Positions 31,471-41,639 of a DNA stretch of 64,000 nucleotides are shown here, piece by piece. Position numbers and translations under genes: made by a program. The DNA comes from Trichostrongylus colubriformis (lineage: Eukaryota > Nematoda > Chromadorea > Rhabditida > Trichostrongylidae): contig OZ022256.1 in NCBI GenBank assembly GCA_963978905.1, forward strand, positions 41,650,001 through 41,714,000, in the 5' to 3' direction. The notes below the pieces were generated by a model. It was not told the origin of the DNA. It saw only the letters and a list, made by a program, of their open reading frames with translations, and did no database searches. Positions within the stretch are counted from its first letter, which is position 1, and each line of letters begins with the position of its first letter.

Positions 31471-32235
31471 CATAGGTGCTAACGCAATATCCCACTATAG
31501 ACATTGTTTTTATCTAAGCCTAGAAGGGGAAAGGAACCTGCTTTTGTCCACTAAAGCTTCGACAAAAACATTCGCCTGAATAGGACCCCTCGCTTAACCC
31601 CTCAAAGATCTCTCCAAGATGCTTAGATCTGCAACTTTTTATGAAATGCCTCCTCCCCCCCCCCTCACCTCATTGCGATAGCACCGTTTCATATTCACAT
31701 GCGAGGCTCAAGAGATCATGTGAATCCATTTGTTTTTCTTTGAATGAATCAATCCTAATCGGTATCTCTAAGATATGAATATTATATTACTGATTATTAT
31801 TCACGGATACACAGGAAATTATAGGAGCAGAGACATAAATAATGATGGGTGTACTATTGCTTGGTAAAATAAAATTGTTCCAATTTTTACCATCACAACG
31901 CTTTCTTTGTTTTTCGACAAAGTCATGCATTCGATAAAGCTAAAAGAAGTGACCATCGACGTTAAAAAGCTGACCCGTCGCTACACGTCGATACATATGA
32001 GGGGTCATCACTGACTGATCTCTTGCTATAATTGAGGTTACTTGGTCAAACAGAGTTGTTTGATAAAGCCTAAAGCATTGATGACAAGTGAAGACGAGCA
32101 GATGCCAATAGTGCACACTTTGACTAATGTGCACTCCATTTTCATGCGTCAAAAATATCGAAAAACTGGAGGATTCTAAAAAAGGAAACAGTATTTTCAG
32201 AGCAGAAAAAGCTCTACCTAATGAATATATAAACT
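31471..32235. other. Spacer
   Basis: A C-tract lies at about 31652-31663. A minus-strand open frame of 118 codons (31940-32296) is not recognised. Confidence 0.35.
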
Positions 32236-32297
32236 CGTAGGGAACCAAAGAGAACGTTGTGAAAAGATGGATAAGAACCGAACGAAATCGTTGCACA
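32236..32297 (+). repeat. 60-bp direct repeat, copy 1
   Basis: GGAACCAAAGAGAACGTTGT and the following 40 bp recur at 33651-33712 with few mismatches. The mariner relic at 32300-33190 starts right at the end of this copy. Confidence 0.85.
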
Positions 32298-32299
32298 TA

Positions 32300-33190
32300 T
32301 TAGGTTGCAAGGAAAGTTGTGGCCGGTTTTTCGCGTTCACAAGATAAATTCAAATCTCAGAGCGCGTCAGCATGGACCAGCTTACATATTGTGCTTCCTA
32401 GATAGACAAAGAGCTGCTCTTTCTGAATATATGTTTTATTTGGGATGCCACCAGGTTTTCGAATTATAAGGGGAACTTTAAAGTACTGCGAAAATGGCAC
32501 TTTTTAGATAACTTCACTTCACGAGTTCTTAATCAGCCGAGTCCCAGCGAAGGTGACCACAAATGTGAGTGCTGCAAGGGGAGGGGGGGGGGGGGGTGAA
32601 GCATTGGAATGAACACTTTGTCCTTGGTTTCAGGGTGCAGAAATGAGAATGAGTTGTCCGAATTTTCAGTTGATCAAATCGCTTAAACTAAAACGGGAGA
32701 AAGCGATGAGCGCTCATATTAGCAGGAGATATTCAAAAGTATAGGCCCTCGACACACAAACTTGCTTAACCACCTCAAGTAGCCTTGATTTGGAAAAACC
32801 CAAAAATGGGTGCCGCGGGACTCCTCAGAGCAGCTATGCGCAAGCGCATTTTCCACAAATCCTCTTCTAGTGATTGAGCAGTTGCAGGCCGAAGGCCTTA
32901 CTCGTCCGACATCTTCACCAGATCTATCGCTAACTAAGCCCCACTTTCCCAAACATCTGGACAGCTTCTTCACAGCAGTGTGCTCAAAAAGAATGGTGAT
33001 TTGAAGTCGACTTTTTGATTTCGCGCTATATAAATCATCAGCCCTTCATCGGAATGAGATATACAAATACCCATGATATTGAAAAAGTGTGCGAATCAAA
33101 TGGTGCTTATTCTTTTAGAAGAGATGCAGTCTGAGCCGAGTTCCCGAAGTTGAAATTGTGAAAACCGACCAAAACTTCCTTACAACCTAA
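32300..33190 (+). mobile_element. Mariner-family relic
   Basis: The ends TTAGGTTGCAAGGAAAGTT and AACTTCCTTACAACCTAA are inverted repeats, with a TA on the left. It is the same family as 46751-47624. Interior remnants on the plus strand (about 32740-32880) match mariner transposase (HLxxxxLIWKNPKMGA region, equivalent to KKWVPH in the other copy) in broken frames. A 20-base G/A tract lies at about 32577-32596. Confidence 0.8.
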
Positions 33191-35299
33191 TTATAATGCG
33201 TGATAGAAAACATTTCAATGCAAAAACTTAATGAACAACGTATATGGAACGATTGTATTTGAATCTGAAAAAATCATTTTTCCCAAATTTGAATGGGATA
33301 CATGGAACACATACGATACTCAGGACGTCCCACATTTCCTTCTGTCAGAAACGATATTTGCAGCAAATATATATCCTTATCAGTTGATGTCACTTCTGAT
33401 CACTCAACACTGATGCCCTCCCCTGCACAACACTTCAATAACAGAGTGCTGTGATGGCAGACATTTAGTCGATCACATGTATATAGAAGCATGGGATCTG
33501 GGACCTCTCTTAGTATTGAACTTACTCACGCAGTTGGTGAGTAACCTCACTGACTGCGAAAGGAACAGGCATCCTACCATTCTGAATAAATGCTCACGTA
33601 GAATCTGATTGAACTCGATAGGCTTGCAATTGTACGATGGCTAGCCTAGCATGGAACCAAAGAGAACGTTGTGAAAAGATGGATAAGAACCGATCGAAAT
33701 TATTGCACATATGCAGTCATTGGGAAAATACCCAGAGACCAGTCTGTACTCAAGAGGTCATTAGCGCTCAAGACTGCTCATCAATCTTATGTATGCCGAT
33801 GTGGAAAATAATGAAAGGTTTATGTGATCCAAGTGGTAAGAAAAGACGAAAAGGATGATGTCGATACATGGCTATGTACCGTGCAGACATTCTCGGACAT
33901 GTGTGCAAGCTGAAAAGGCTGTTGCTGTTGGGGAGGCGCGTTGGTGCGATTTATGTTGAGTGACGTGTAGGGGTGGGAATTTAATATTTGGCATGAAATT
34001 CAGAGCAGCAAACTGACTCGCGAAGCACCAGCGAACAATGGAGAGCATTCCCACCCGCTGATAGGTCTACGGTTTTTTTAAACTAAGTATTAGAACGAAT
34101 GCACATGTTTCTTTCTTTTCGTGGCATGAAGAGCCTTGGGTAATGGCTTTCGGTGAAGGAGAAAGTAGAATTGTGTTATTTCCTCATTTATTATGTTTTA
34201 ACTATATATTGAGGAAAATTGAACCAATTAACAAATAATTAACTACTGAAGTAGTTGGTTGTCGGTGATAACTGAATCGTCGCCATCATAGTCGATTTTG
34301 TCAGGGGTAAGTTGGGAAGGTGGGACTTTTCCAGGTGAACGTTGTGGTATTTAAAGAACGAACTGAAATAGTAGCTGGCTTTTTGTGCTGGATTCTCGTC
34401 GGACACATGTACATAAACACTGCAAACACTTGCAATCGCAGAGCCCCATTTTTGAGGCAGAGAAGCTAGACGGAAGTATCGCTCGAAATGGCATAGCAAT
34501 GACAATTACTATGTTTGGGCGACGACGGCAAGGCTGTCGAAGGAATCGGTAATAGTATACGAAAATGTAAACACGATTCGACACAAGACAATCAGCACAG
34601 CAGCAGAAGCGCTGAGGTGGAACAATTGTGGATGTGCACTGAAGGTATCGGGACACATAGCCGAGAAACCAAAGCAAATCTCGGCGGGGCTTCAGTTCGA
34701 AGCACTTGGCTGATTATCCCGTGCAAGAGAGGCGTAAGCCTCTTTGGAAGCGTACACGATAGGGATTCCTTCTCTATAAAATTAGACCTAATCCCGCAAA
34801 GGCTTGCATTAAGAGCACAGATCAAAATCATGAAATCATAAATTGAAGAATGCATTTTCAACTTTCCTCTTTGAATTTCCTCGTACAATTACTTGAAGAT
34901 TTGAAGTGATTTTCTAAGCAAGGGTTCCCAGAAGATCGGAGTTCAAAGAGCAAATGACGTTTCAAGAACGCTGTAAAACCAATACGAGACGCAAATCGTA
35001 GGCCCCCGTCATCTACAGGCAAATAGGATGAGAAAGGAGAAGGACGCTTGAAGCTAGAGTGCGAGAGGATTAAACGCGGCCAGCGCCAATCCTCTAAAGC
35101 GTCGGCACAGTGTCGTCGGGCTCAGGTTCAGAGGCTTCCTGAAAACAAATAATCGCTATAAGTAGCACTTGACATATCGATTGCGTGGTTCCGAGCTTCA
35201 TTATCCTGCAAATGAAATCGATGGAAGCAATTTCAAGTGAGAGTATTCAAAAACTCGCGAGGGGTGGATACAGTGGTAAGCGTCCCGTACGAGATATTA
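33191..35299. other. Spacer
   Basis: This contains copy 2 of the 60-bp repeat (33651-33712). Several 60-110-codon frames on both strands (33231-33858, 34239-34888) show no recognisable domain. Confidence 0.35.
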
Positions 35300-36480
35300 T
35301 TAGGTTGTCTGGAAAGTTCTCAGCGTTTTAAGTGTTCAGTTTAGACGGTCATAACCTTCTCAAAACTCATCGAATTTGATCAAAATAAACACCGTCCAAA
35401 TCAACACTTGCCAATATGACATCAGTCGATAGATCCCATCAAAGAAGAAACTGGATAGTCGAGGATCCACGACATCCACGAAGGCTTTTTTGCCTGGTCC
35501 TCATTGATGAAGTATTTTCCAGCAAGGAAGTTCTGAAATCAAGGTGATAGTCGGTTGGTGAAAGGTCTGGAGAATAGGGCGGGTGAGGTGAAACTTCAAT
35601 CCCCAATGCGTTCCATTTATGGTGATTTGTGGGACTTGCGGGCGGGCGTCGTCATGCAAAAGTATCGGACCCTCTCTGTTGACAAGAGGTGGCTGCAGCT
35701 GAAGCAATTTTCGGTGCATTTCGTTGATTTCTTCACTGTAAGACTCTGCTTTGATGGTTTGGCCTGGTGACAAAAAGTTTTGTTAGGTTATACCAGTCGA
35801 TGACCACCACAGTGTGACCATAATCTTTTTTTCGTGAAGATTCGGCTTTGGAAATTGCCTCGATGGTTCATTGGAATCCAACCACTGTCCGGAACGTCTC
35901 CTTTTATCATACATGATCAACTTTTCATCACAGGTGACTATTCGGTCCGATAACGATTCGTTTCTGTTGCGCAAAAGCAGTGCAGGGGGGACCTCGAGAC
36001 GTGTCAATTTCCGCCGGTCACTCAAGTTGTGAGACACTCACTTGTCGAGTTTTTTCACCTTCCCTGTGCGTTTCAGACCATCCGCAACAACGATTTTGCC
36101 AACGCCTAGCTTTTCTGCAATCTTTCGAACTGTTTGGGATGGGTCAACCTCCTCAAAAGCCTTCAGATCTTCGTCACGGAATTTGTTGAACCATTGTCGC
36201 ACGGTGCTCTCTCCAACATGACGAGCCATCTCGACTGCGGATTGACCCAATCTGTAGTTGAAGAGAAATATCGTTCGAAGTTGCTCTTTTGAAACGCTAC
36301 AAAAAGTCCTGGGAAAAGCGGGGTTTTTCAAGCAACGGTGAAACGGCAATCTATCGTCAGAACGCGTAAAAAATTCTCTTAAGGATGGTCTACTGAGACG
36401 CAAGAGATACTGAGCATTTAATCTTCAATGAATGTACAAAAATAGTTATACACACGCTGAGAACATTCCGCACAACCTTA
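35300..36480 (-). mobile_element. Hsmar1/SETMAR-like mariner, full length
   Basis: The ends TTAGGTTGTCTGGAAAGTTC (35300) and the complement of TAAGGTTGTGCGGAATGTTC (to 36480) are flanked by TA. The length is 1181 bp. It contains a decayed transposase in three frames. Confidence 0.9.
35501..36403 (-). pseudogene. Mariner transposase, frameshifted
   Basis: In order the minus strand shows EQLRTIFLFNYRLGQSAVE, VRQWFNKFRDEDLKAFEE, VDPSQTVRKIAEKLGVGK, GKVKKLDK, LLLRNRNESLSDRIVTCDEK (first Asp region), WLDSNEPSRQFPKPNLHEKK, VTLWWSSTGI, EINEMHRKLLQLQPPLVN and LLHDDARPQ (second Asp). SPDLSPTD (third Asp) is in a shifted frame. This is the SETMAR-type mariner subfamily. In-frame stops and shifts make it inactive. 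Confidence 0.92.
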
Positions 36481-36828
36481 TAGTTCAGCCGGAACAATCC
36501 TCTCTTCCGCAGGATTGACAAGCCAATGCCCTGGATTGCAGTGCGACCCTCTCACCCCTAACAGCGGCAATCGAGCAGAAAAGACTAGCAGCTACATGAT
36601 GTTCAGACCACCAATTTTTACATGTCATCCTTCTATCAGCTCCCATATAGCGATGTCAGTTTAAGGAGTACGACCCCGCTTCATGTGCAGCAATCACAAA
36701 CCCACGCGAGGATTTCTCGATTATTTTATGTTGCGACTGGCCTATATCACAATCGGTCCTTCACCTCGCGAATAATTCTCTGAAAGGACCAATGCCGCCA
36801 TAGACGTACTTCACGTCTACCACCAAGC

Positions 36829-37188
36829 ATGTGTGAAGTAAATGGCAAAAGACGAGTCAGAATGGTCTATTGGGCTATCCCTGGCGATGCGCCGTGCATC
36901 CGTATAATACTATCCGACGCCAGTGGTGAAATCGATGACGGCAATCTGCAGTGGGCACATTCAAAAACGAGCACGAAACTAGATGGGTACATGGATATAG
37001 AACACTTGACTGTGGCACGACACGCCCTCAAAAGGGCTTGCAACGATTTCATTAATCATCAGATGGTTGTGATGGCACTACAGAAAGATAGCAACGAGAT
37101 GCTCCTCATGCAAAAAAAAGCGAGACTGAGGACTGGTTCGGTTTCTGGTATCTTCGCTCAATGGCGGGTTATCACGCCACTTCCGTGA
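36829..37188 (+). CDS. Unrecognised 119-codon open frame
   Basis: This is one of the longer frames in the window that is not part of a repeat I know. It begins MCEVNGKRRVRMVYWAIPGD and has a mixed, protein-like composition with a helical stretch (HALKRACNDFINHQMVVMAL). No domain, partner exon or promoter is visible; it may be chance. Confidence 0.25.
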   Translation: MCEVNGKRRVRMVYWAIPGDAPCIRIILSDASGEIDDGNLQWAHSKTSTKLDGYMDIEHLTVARHALKRACNDFINHQMVVMALQKDSNEMLLMQKKARLRTGSVSGIFAQWRVITPLP

Positions 37189-38339
37189 AATGGAAATCAG
37201 TATAGCAGTGCAAAAGAAGTCTCAAGGCTGAATAACGTCGTTTCTGAGTTATTCTCTTAAAAAACAATTGATCGCAAGTGAAAAAGGAAGCTGAAGGTTC
37301 ATAGAGTGCTCTGTACCAGATTGAGTTTCAAAGCCCTTTCAAATTTAGAATTTCGTAAATTCCAACACTCTAAAAGAAGAGCGACAAGGTAGTCGGATTC
37401 ATGGCTATGTGGAGGTGTAAGACAGTCACATTTGCTTCCTGAGCCATAAAGACGATTCCACTTTTTTGCTGTGTCATAACACTTAAATGCTCTCGAGCAA
37501 AATTTCGTCCAGATGTTCAAGGAATGACATGATGAAAAACTAGCCCAATTGAGTGGCAACTTGTATTTTTAGAAGACTCACTGAAATTCTCTTGACGCTA
37601 CCTGGAAGCTCCCGTAGGGGCAAAAGGAGTAAGAGAGAATGGACGTATGATGAGGGCTTGTTAAAAAGACAAATTATTTATGTTAACTGTGTGTGATCAT
37701 GAAAACGCGAAACTGGTAAGAGTATAAACAAATACAAAAATAGGACAACAATAGGACATAGAGGGGCATTGTAATAACGGCTCTATCCAGCGGTGATGCT
37801 GCGGCGAAACCTTGACATTAGCACACATTGATGCACAGAATTAGTCAAGGGTCATTCGGAATTCCGGATGAGAAGGAGCATATTTCGTGCTGAAGCACGA
37901 CAATGAATATCAAACGACGATCGAGCGAAGTTCTACTTCTACTTCGACAACGCTCCTTATAAATATTCCAGTCCCATGATAGCCTTTGAAGTCATATTGG
38001 AGTTTAGAAGCATTTTTGGGAGTTTTGTTTGTTTTCCAGTTCCCTTATCTATCTTTCACGCCAAGGTAGAGGTTCATTTTTGAAAAGTACTTCTACATTT
38101 TACATTCTCAAATCGTCAACAAATTGAAATCGTTGAGCTAGCTTAATTCATTAAAATACCACAGTTAGCCATTTTTAAAAACTGCGCCTACACGAAATTT
38201 AAAAATTTAAATTTAGGTACTGAAATTCCATTGAAAGGAAAATTGAATAAAATTAACTGTGAAATAAGCTTATAATGGTGTTGATTGGCACCGTCTCCCC
38301 TTGACTTTTCAGCCAGTCTTTGGAAACACGGTGCATCTG
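37189..38339. other. Spacer
   Basis: The segment 37712-37740 is an exact inverted copy of 28 nt at 40763-40790 (TGGTAAGAGTATAAACAAAT). A minus-strand frame at 37299-37559 is not recognised. Confidence 0.45.
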
Positions 38340-38945
38340 GAGTCATGCTTCCTCGGGGGAGGGGGGGGGGGGTGTATTTGACTGGAAAAGAGCGGTCGCC
38401 GTTTTCCTTTAGATAAGTGTACATAGCGATAAAACACATCGCAACTACATAATCCTGCAGCAGTTACTGTTACTGTAGTGGTTAGAAGGAAGGAGATCGT
38501 ATTCGGTCTGTATAAGGGAAGGGGATCTTTGGAAAAAGCTCATTTTCTCGACGCCTAGAAGCAGGGTACACCGGCAATCGAGGATTATTCGAGAGGGGGA
38601 GGGGTCGTCGTATTTGACCGGACGGAAGTGCGGATGGTCTCTGAAGTGGTCTGCGATAAGCGCTAGAATCTAAACATTGAGCAAGCAAATGGGAAGCGAA
38701 GGGTACTTCGCAGCGATCTCGTATAAAGGAATGTGAATTAAATATCTTTTGCTACGAGAAAGAATACATGGCAACAAAATACTGCAACTATACAATCTGT
38801 CAACAGTTACTGGTACTGCAGAGATCTATAAAATAGGGGTCGTATTTGATACTCGTAGAGGAGGGGGTGGGGTCATACTGAAGCGACTATTTTCCTTAAC
38901 GGCTGAGAGTACCCTGCTTAAGAGTGCCCTGCTTGGGTAAGTGCC
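38340..38945 (-). repeat. Dispersed C-tract repeat, inverted, two partial copies
   Basis: The G-tract at about 38357-38371, GTCGTATTTGACCGG and the GATTATGTAGTTGCGATGTG-type block (minus) match the unit at 7588-7970. The block with CAACTATACAATCTG and CAGTTACTG recurs near 38780, so the unit is present about one and a half times. Confidence 0.65.
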
Positions 38946-39617
38946 ATTTTCATTACAGTCGTAGACATGGAGCAATCCAGGTGAGCTGTTCGATCGCTAT
39001 AGCGCTAGGCGTTTTTATGCGCCTCACCTACAAATTCTGGACCCTGAGTTCAAAAAAAAGCAAAATCTCAAAATTTTCTCTGCAAAGGGAAGCATAGTTA
39101 TTGTGGGGTTCTTGCTCCTATACATTGGAAGAAACTGGTGTTCCGTGATCTTTTCGAAAGCAGTTTTCTAGGGAATAAAATTTGTATCAAAATTGTTCTG
39201 TGAAGATGTATATCGTGTTTGTTTGAGGAAATTAGTAGTCAAGTCGCATTAACTATGCATCATTCGAATAGTAGGCGATGTTGAAGGAGTAATTCGTGCT
39301 TAGTGATATATAGTTGATAATTAGCGGAAACCAGTCAGTTCAGTCATGCTGAAACACTATTGAGCTGTCATTCAATATTCCATGTCTACGCTCAAACCAA
39401 TTTCCTCCTATGACGTCTTTCCAATGTGACATCACAAAGCCCGTCAGCCCGCGAATAAAAAGAAGATAGATGAAAAGCATTAAGAAATCCGGGCAGATCC
39501 AACTGTATTAGCATGTGCCATGCATACGGCTCCCATTCAAAAGTGTGGTTCTCATATTATTTTTCTATGTGATTTTAACTAGGCATTCAGCAAACTGTAT
39601 GTGCACACATATCAGGT

Positions 39618-40261
39618 GGGTGTGTATAAAGTGGCACGAATGACTTTCTTAGCACCTGATGTGCAAAGAAGTACCTAATTAACGAGGGACGAGAATCTGA
39701 AGTCACCCAGTTATGCTAGCTGCCCACAACAGCCACCGAAAGAAAAATAATATCAGTAAAGAAGCCAAGAGTAAATGAATATCCTTTATTAAAAGGCAAA
39801 AAAAGAGCTTCACTTTGTGGACACACTTCCAGTATTCAATTAATAACCCTTGTATGTATGTATGAATATAAACTGAAAGGTCACGGAATTTGGCCTTAGT
39901 GTAACGGTGAAAGTAAAGGCATATTGCATAACAATGTCTGAATATGTTACTAACAAAGTTATATGACCTGTTTACAGAACCGAAAAACTCTCTGTTTGAA
40001 TCCAATTTTGATTTGCTTTGTCTTCATGTATCACTTGTAATAAATATGTAACAAATATCTGAAACGGCATGTAGTACCCGATAAAAAATTCTGGCTTATT
40101 TAAAATTTTACTCCTGGCTTCCTTTACTCAAATTATTTTTCCTTCGGTGGCTGTTGTAGGCAACTTGCATAATTGGGTGACCTCAGAATCTTGCCCTCCG
40201 TTATTTACTACTTCGCACATTGGGTGCGAAGAAAGTCATTCGTACCACTTTATAGAAACCC
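39618..40261. mobile_element. Mutator-like non-autonomous element, copy 2
   Basis: The ends GGGTGTGTATAAAGTGGCAC and the complement of GGGTTTCTATAAAGTGGTAC are inverted repeats of about 180 bp, close to the element at 8071-9075. The interior is shorter. No clean 9-bp duplication is seen (ATATCAGGT against ATATAGTAC), so this copy is older or rearranged. Confidence 0.8.
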
Positions 40262-40624
40262 ATATAGTACAGGTTTACCGGTTTCCTTTACCTAATTTGG
40301 TATCATTTACCGACCTAGGGGAAAGAAGGTAAAGTTGATTTACAGAGAGAAGGATCAGACCTGCAAACATTAGTGTAGTTAAGCCGCTTCACTCCAAGTT
40401 TTATATACTTTATATATTTTTATCTTTTATATTTTATAGTGGTCATATGTTTGCATGTATATATGTTTTATATTTTTTCGTTTTCTAATTTTTTAGAGCG
40501 AAAGATGAAATTTAATTGCTCGGAAATTGATTCTATTTTTGTTATTTTTGACTTTAGACAGCTCCTTATAATCGCCGCAGCTGCGATGCAAGAGTTACTT
40601 TTGGGATGCTGAGTTATATACCAT

Positions 40625-40800
40625 TCAGTAGCTGAGCTAAGTTGACAGGGGTGTCGGTAGCGTAATGGCTTAGCATATATGCCCGGAAAGCATGAAGTGC
40701 GGGTTCGGGTCCCGTCGGATATCTAGCTTTTACCCATAACTCGCATCCTAGTGGTAACCATATTTTTGTATTTGTTTATACTCTTACCAGTTGACTTGCG
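40625..40800 (+). repeat. tRNA-derived SINE-like repeat, family A
   Basis: GGTAGCGTAATGGCTTAGC (A-box region) and GGGTTCGGGTCCC (B box) are spaced about 35 nt apart. A tail CCCATAACTCGC and a TTTTTGTATTTGTTTATACT end follow. A diverged copy lies at 53745-53905 (minus). It cannot fold as a complete tRNA. Confidence 0.7.
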
Positions 40801-41478
40801 CACACTGCTGTGCGCTTGAAAACATGGTCGTCAAAAGGTTGGTCGGAAGTGCTTTTTTCTAGTTCCGTTGGAGTGGTGAGGTCCTCTACACAAACCCGAT
40901 AGTTTCGATCAATCCTAATCGATGCTGGCACCTGTGAAAATTTTCTCTAAGCAATTTTGTTCACCTAATTGTATGCTTAGTGTTACATTACTGTGTTTGG
41001 ACACTGGTCATTCCCAGCAATTTTTCCTTAGTCAGGCTGCGCCGGAACCTAGTTATGAATTTTTGTTATACGGACCGCCCATCAGGAGTGCGCTCAACCC
41101 ACTGCGCCCGGTCCTCTTTACACACTTTCACAAACACATCTCTGACCTTAATACATCTTTCTTCCACGTTTGGGGGAGCATTAGAGTCCATTAACAATTT
41201 TCTGTCTGAGAACGAGAGACATTCCAGTGCACGCCCCGCACATCGTAGGCGGAGCTTACCTTGATCCATAAGCGCTCCTTGTCCCATACCTTACCCATCC
41301 CAAGCTTGTCCCCATCTCCACAGGTCTTTTTTCACACAATACCTATTTTCGTGACAAACGGACCGAGGGACGGAGGAACATACAGGCAGACGAAGCGTTT
41401 TATATGTGGTAGGGATATCGAGATATATCATACACTATATATAAACCAGGAGTTTGGTATGTCTGTCTGTCCACCCTG
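40801..41478. other. Spacer before the SL1-like sequence
   Basis: Unrecognised short frames (40922-41264) are present. An A+T-rich ATATATCATACACTATATAT stretch lies at 41421-41450, 30-60 bp before the SL1-like sequence. Confidence 0.4.
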
Positions 41479-41500
41479 TGGTTCAATTACCCAAGTTTGA
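41479..41500 (+). other. SL1 spliced-leader-like sequence
   Basis: Twenty-two bases match the nematode SL1 leader at 21 positions (C instead of T at position 5, so GGTTCAATTACCC...). They are followed directly by GT, as at the leader's splice donor. No Sm site (AATTTTTGG-like) or SL RNA stem-loops are visible in the next ~110 bases. It is therefore either a pseudogene or variant of an SL RNA gene, or the retro-inserted 5' end of a trans-spliced mRNA. Confidence 0.85.
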
Positions 41501-41590
41501 GGTACAGTCAATTAGGGCCTAGGGACATGGGTGAGTGGCGAGAGTGAGAGTGTGTGGCGGGGTGAGAGAGTTCGACACACGTGCCCATGT

Positions 41591-41639
41591 AGCATGCTTC
41601 CATGTGTGACGCGCAGTAGTGTGCGCCAGCCCAACTGGT
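41591..41639 (-). repeat. Half copy of the foldback repeat at 55508-55697
   Basis: AGCATGCTTC and GCGCAGTAGTGTGCGCCAGC followed by CCAACTGG match one arm of that element. The partner arm is absent or too diverged to see. Confidence 0.6.

Noticed and set aside
40655..40725. tRNA gene
   Set aside because: A and B boxes are present, but acceptor and anticodon stems do not form a cloverleaf; repeated copies show it is a SINE-like repeat.
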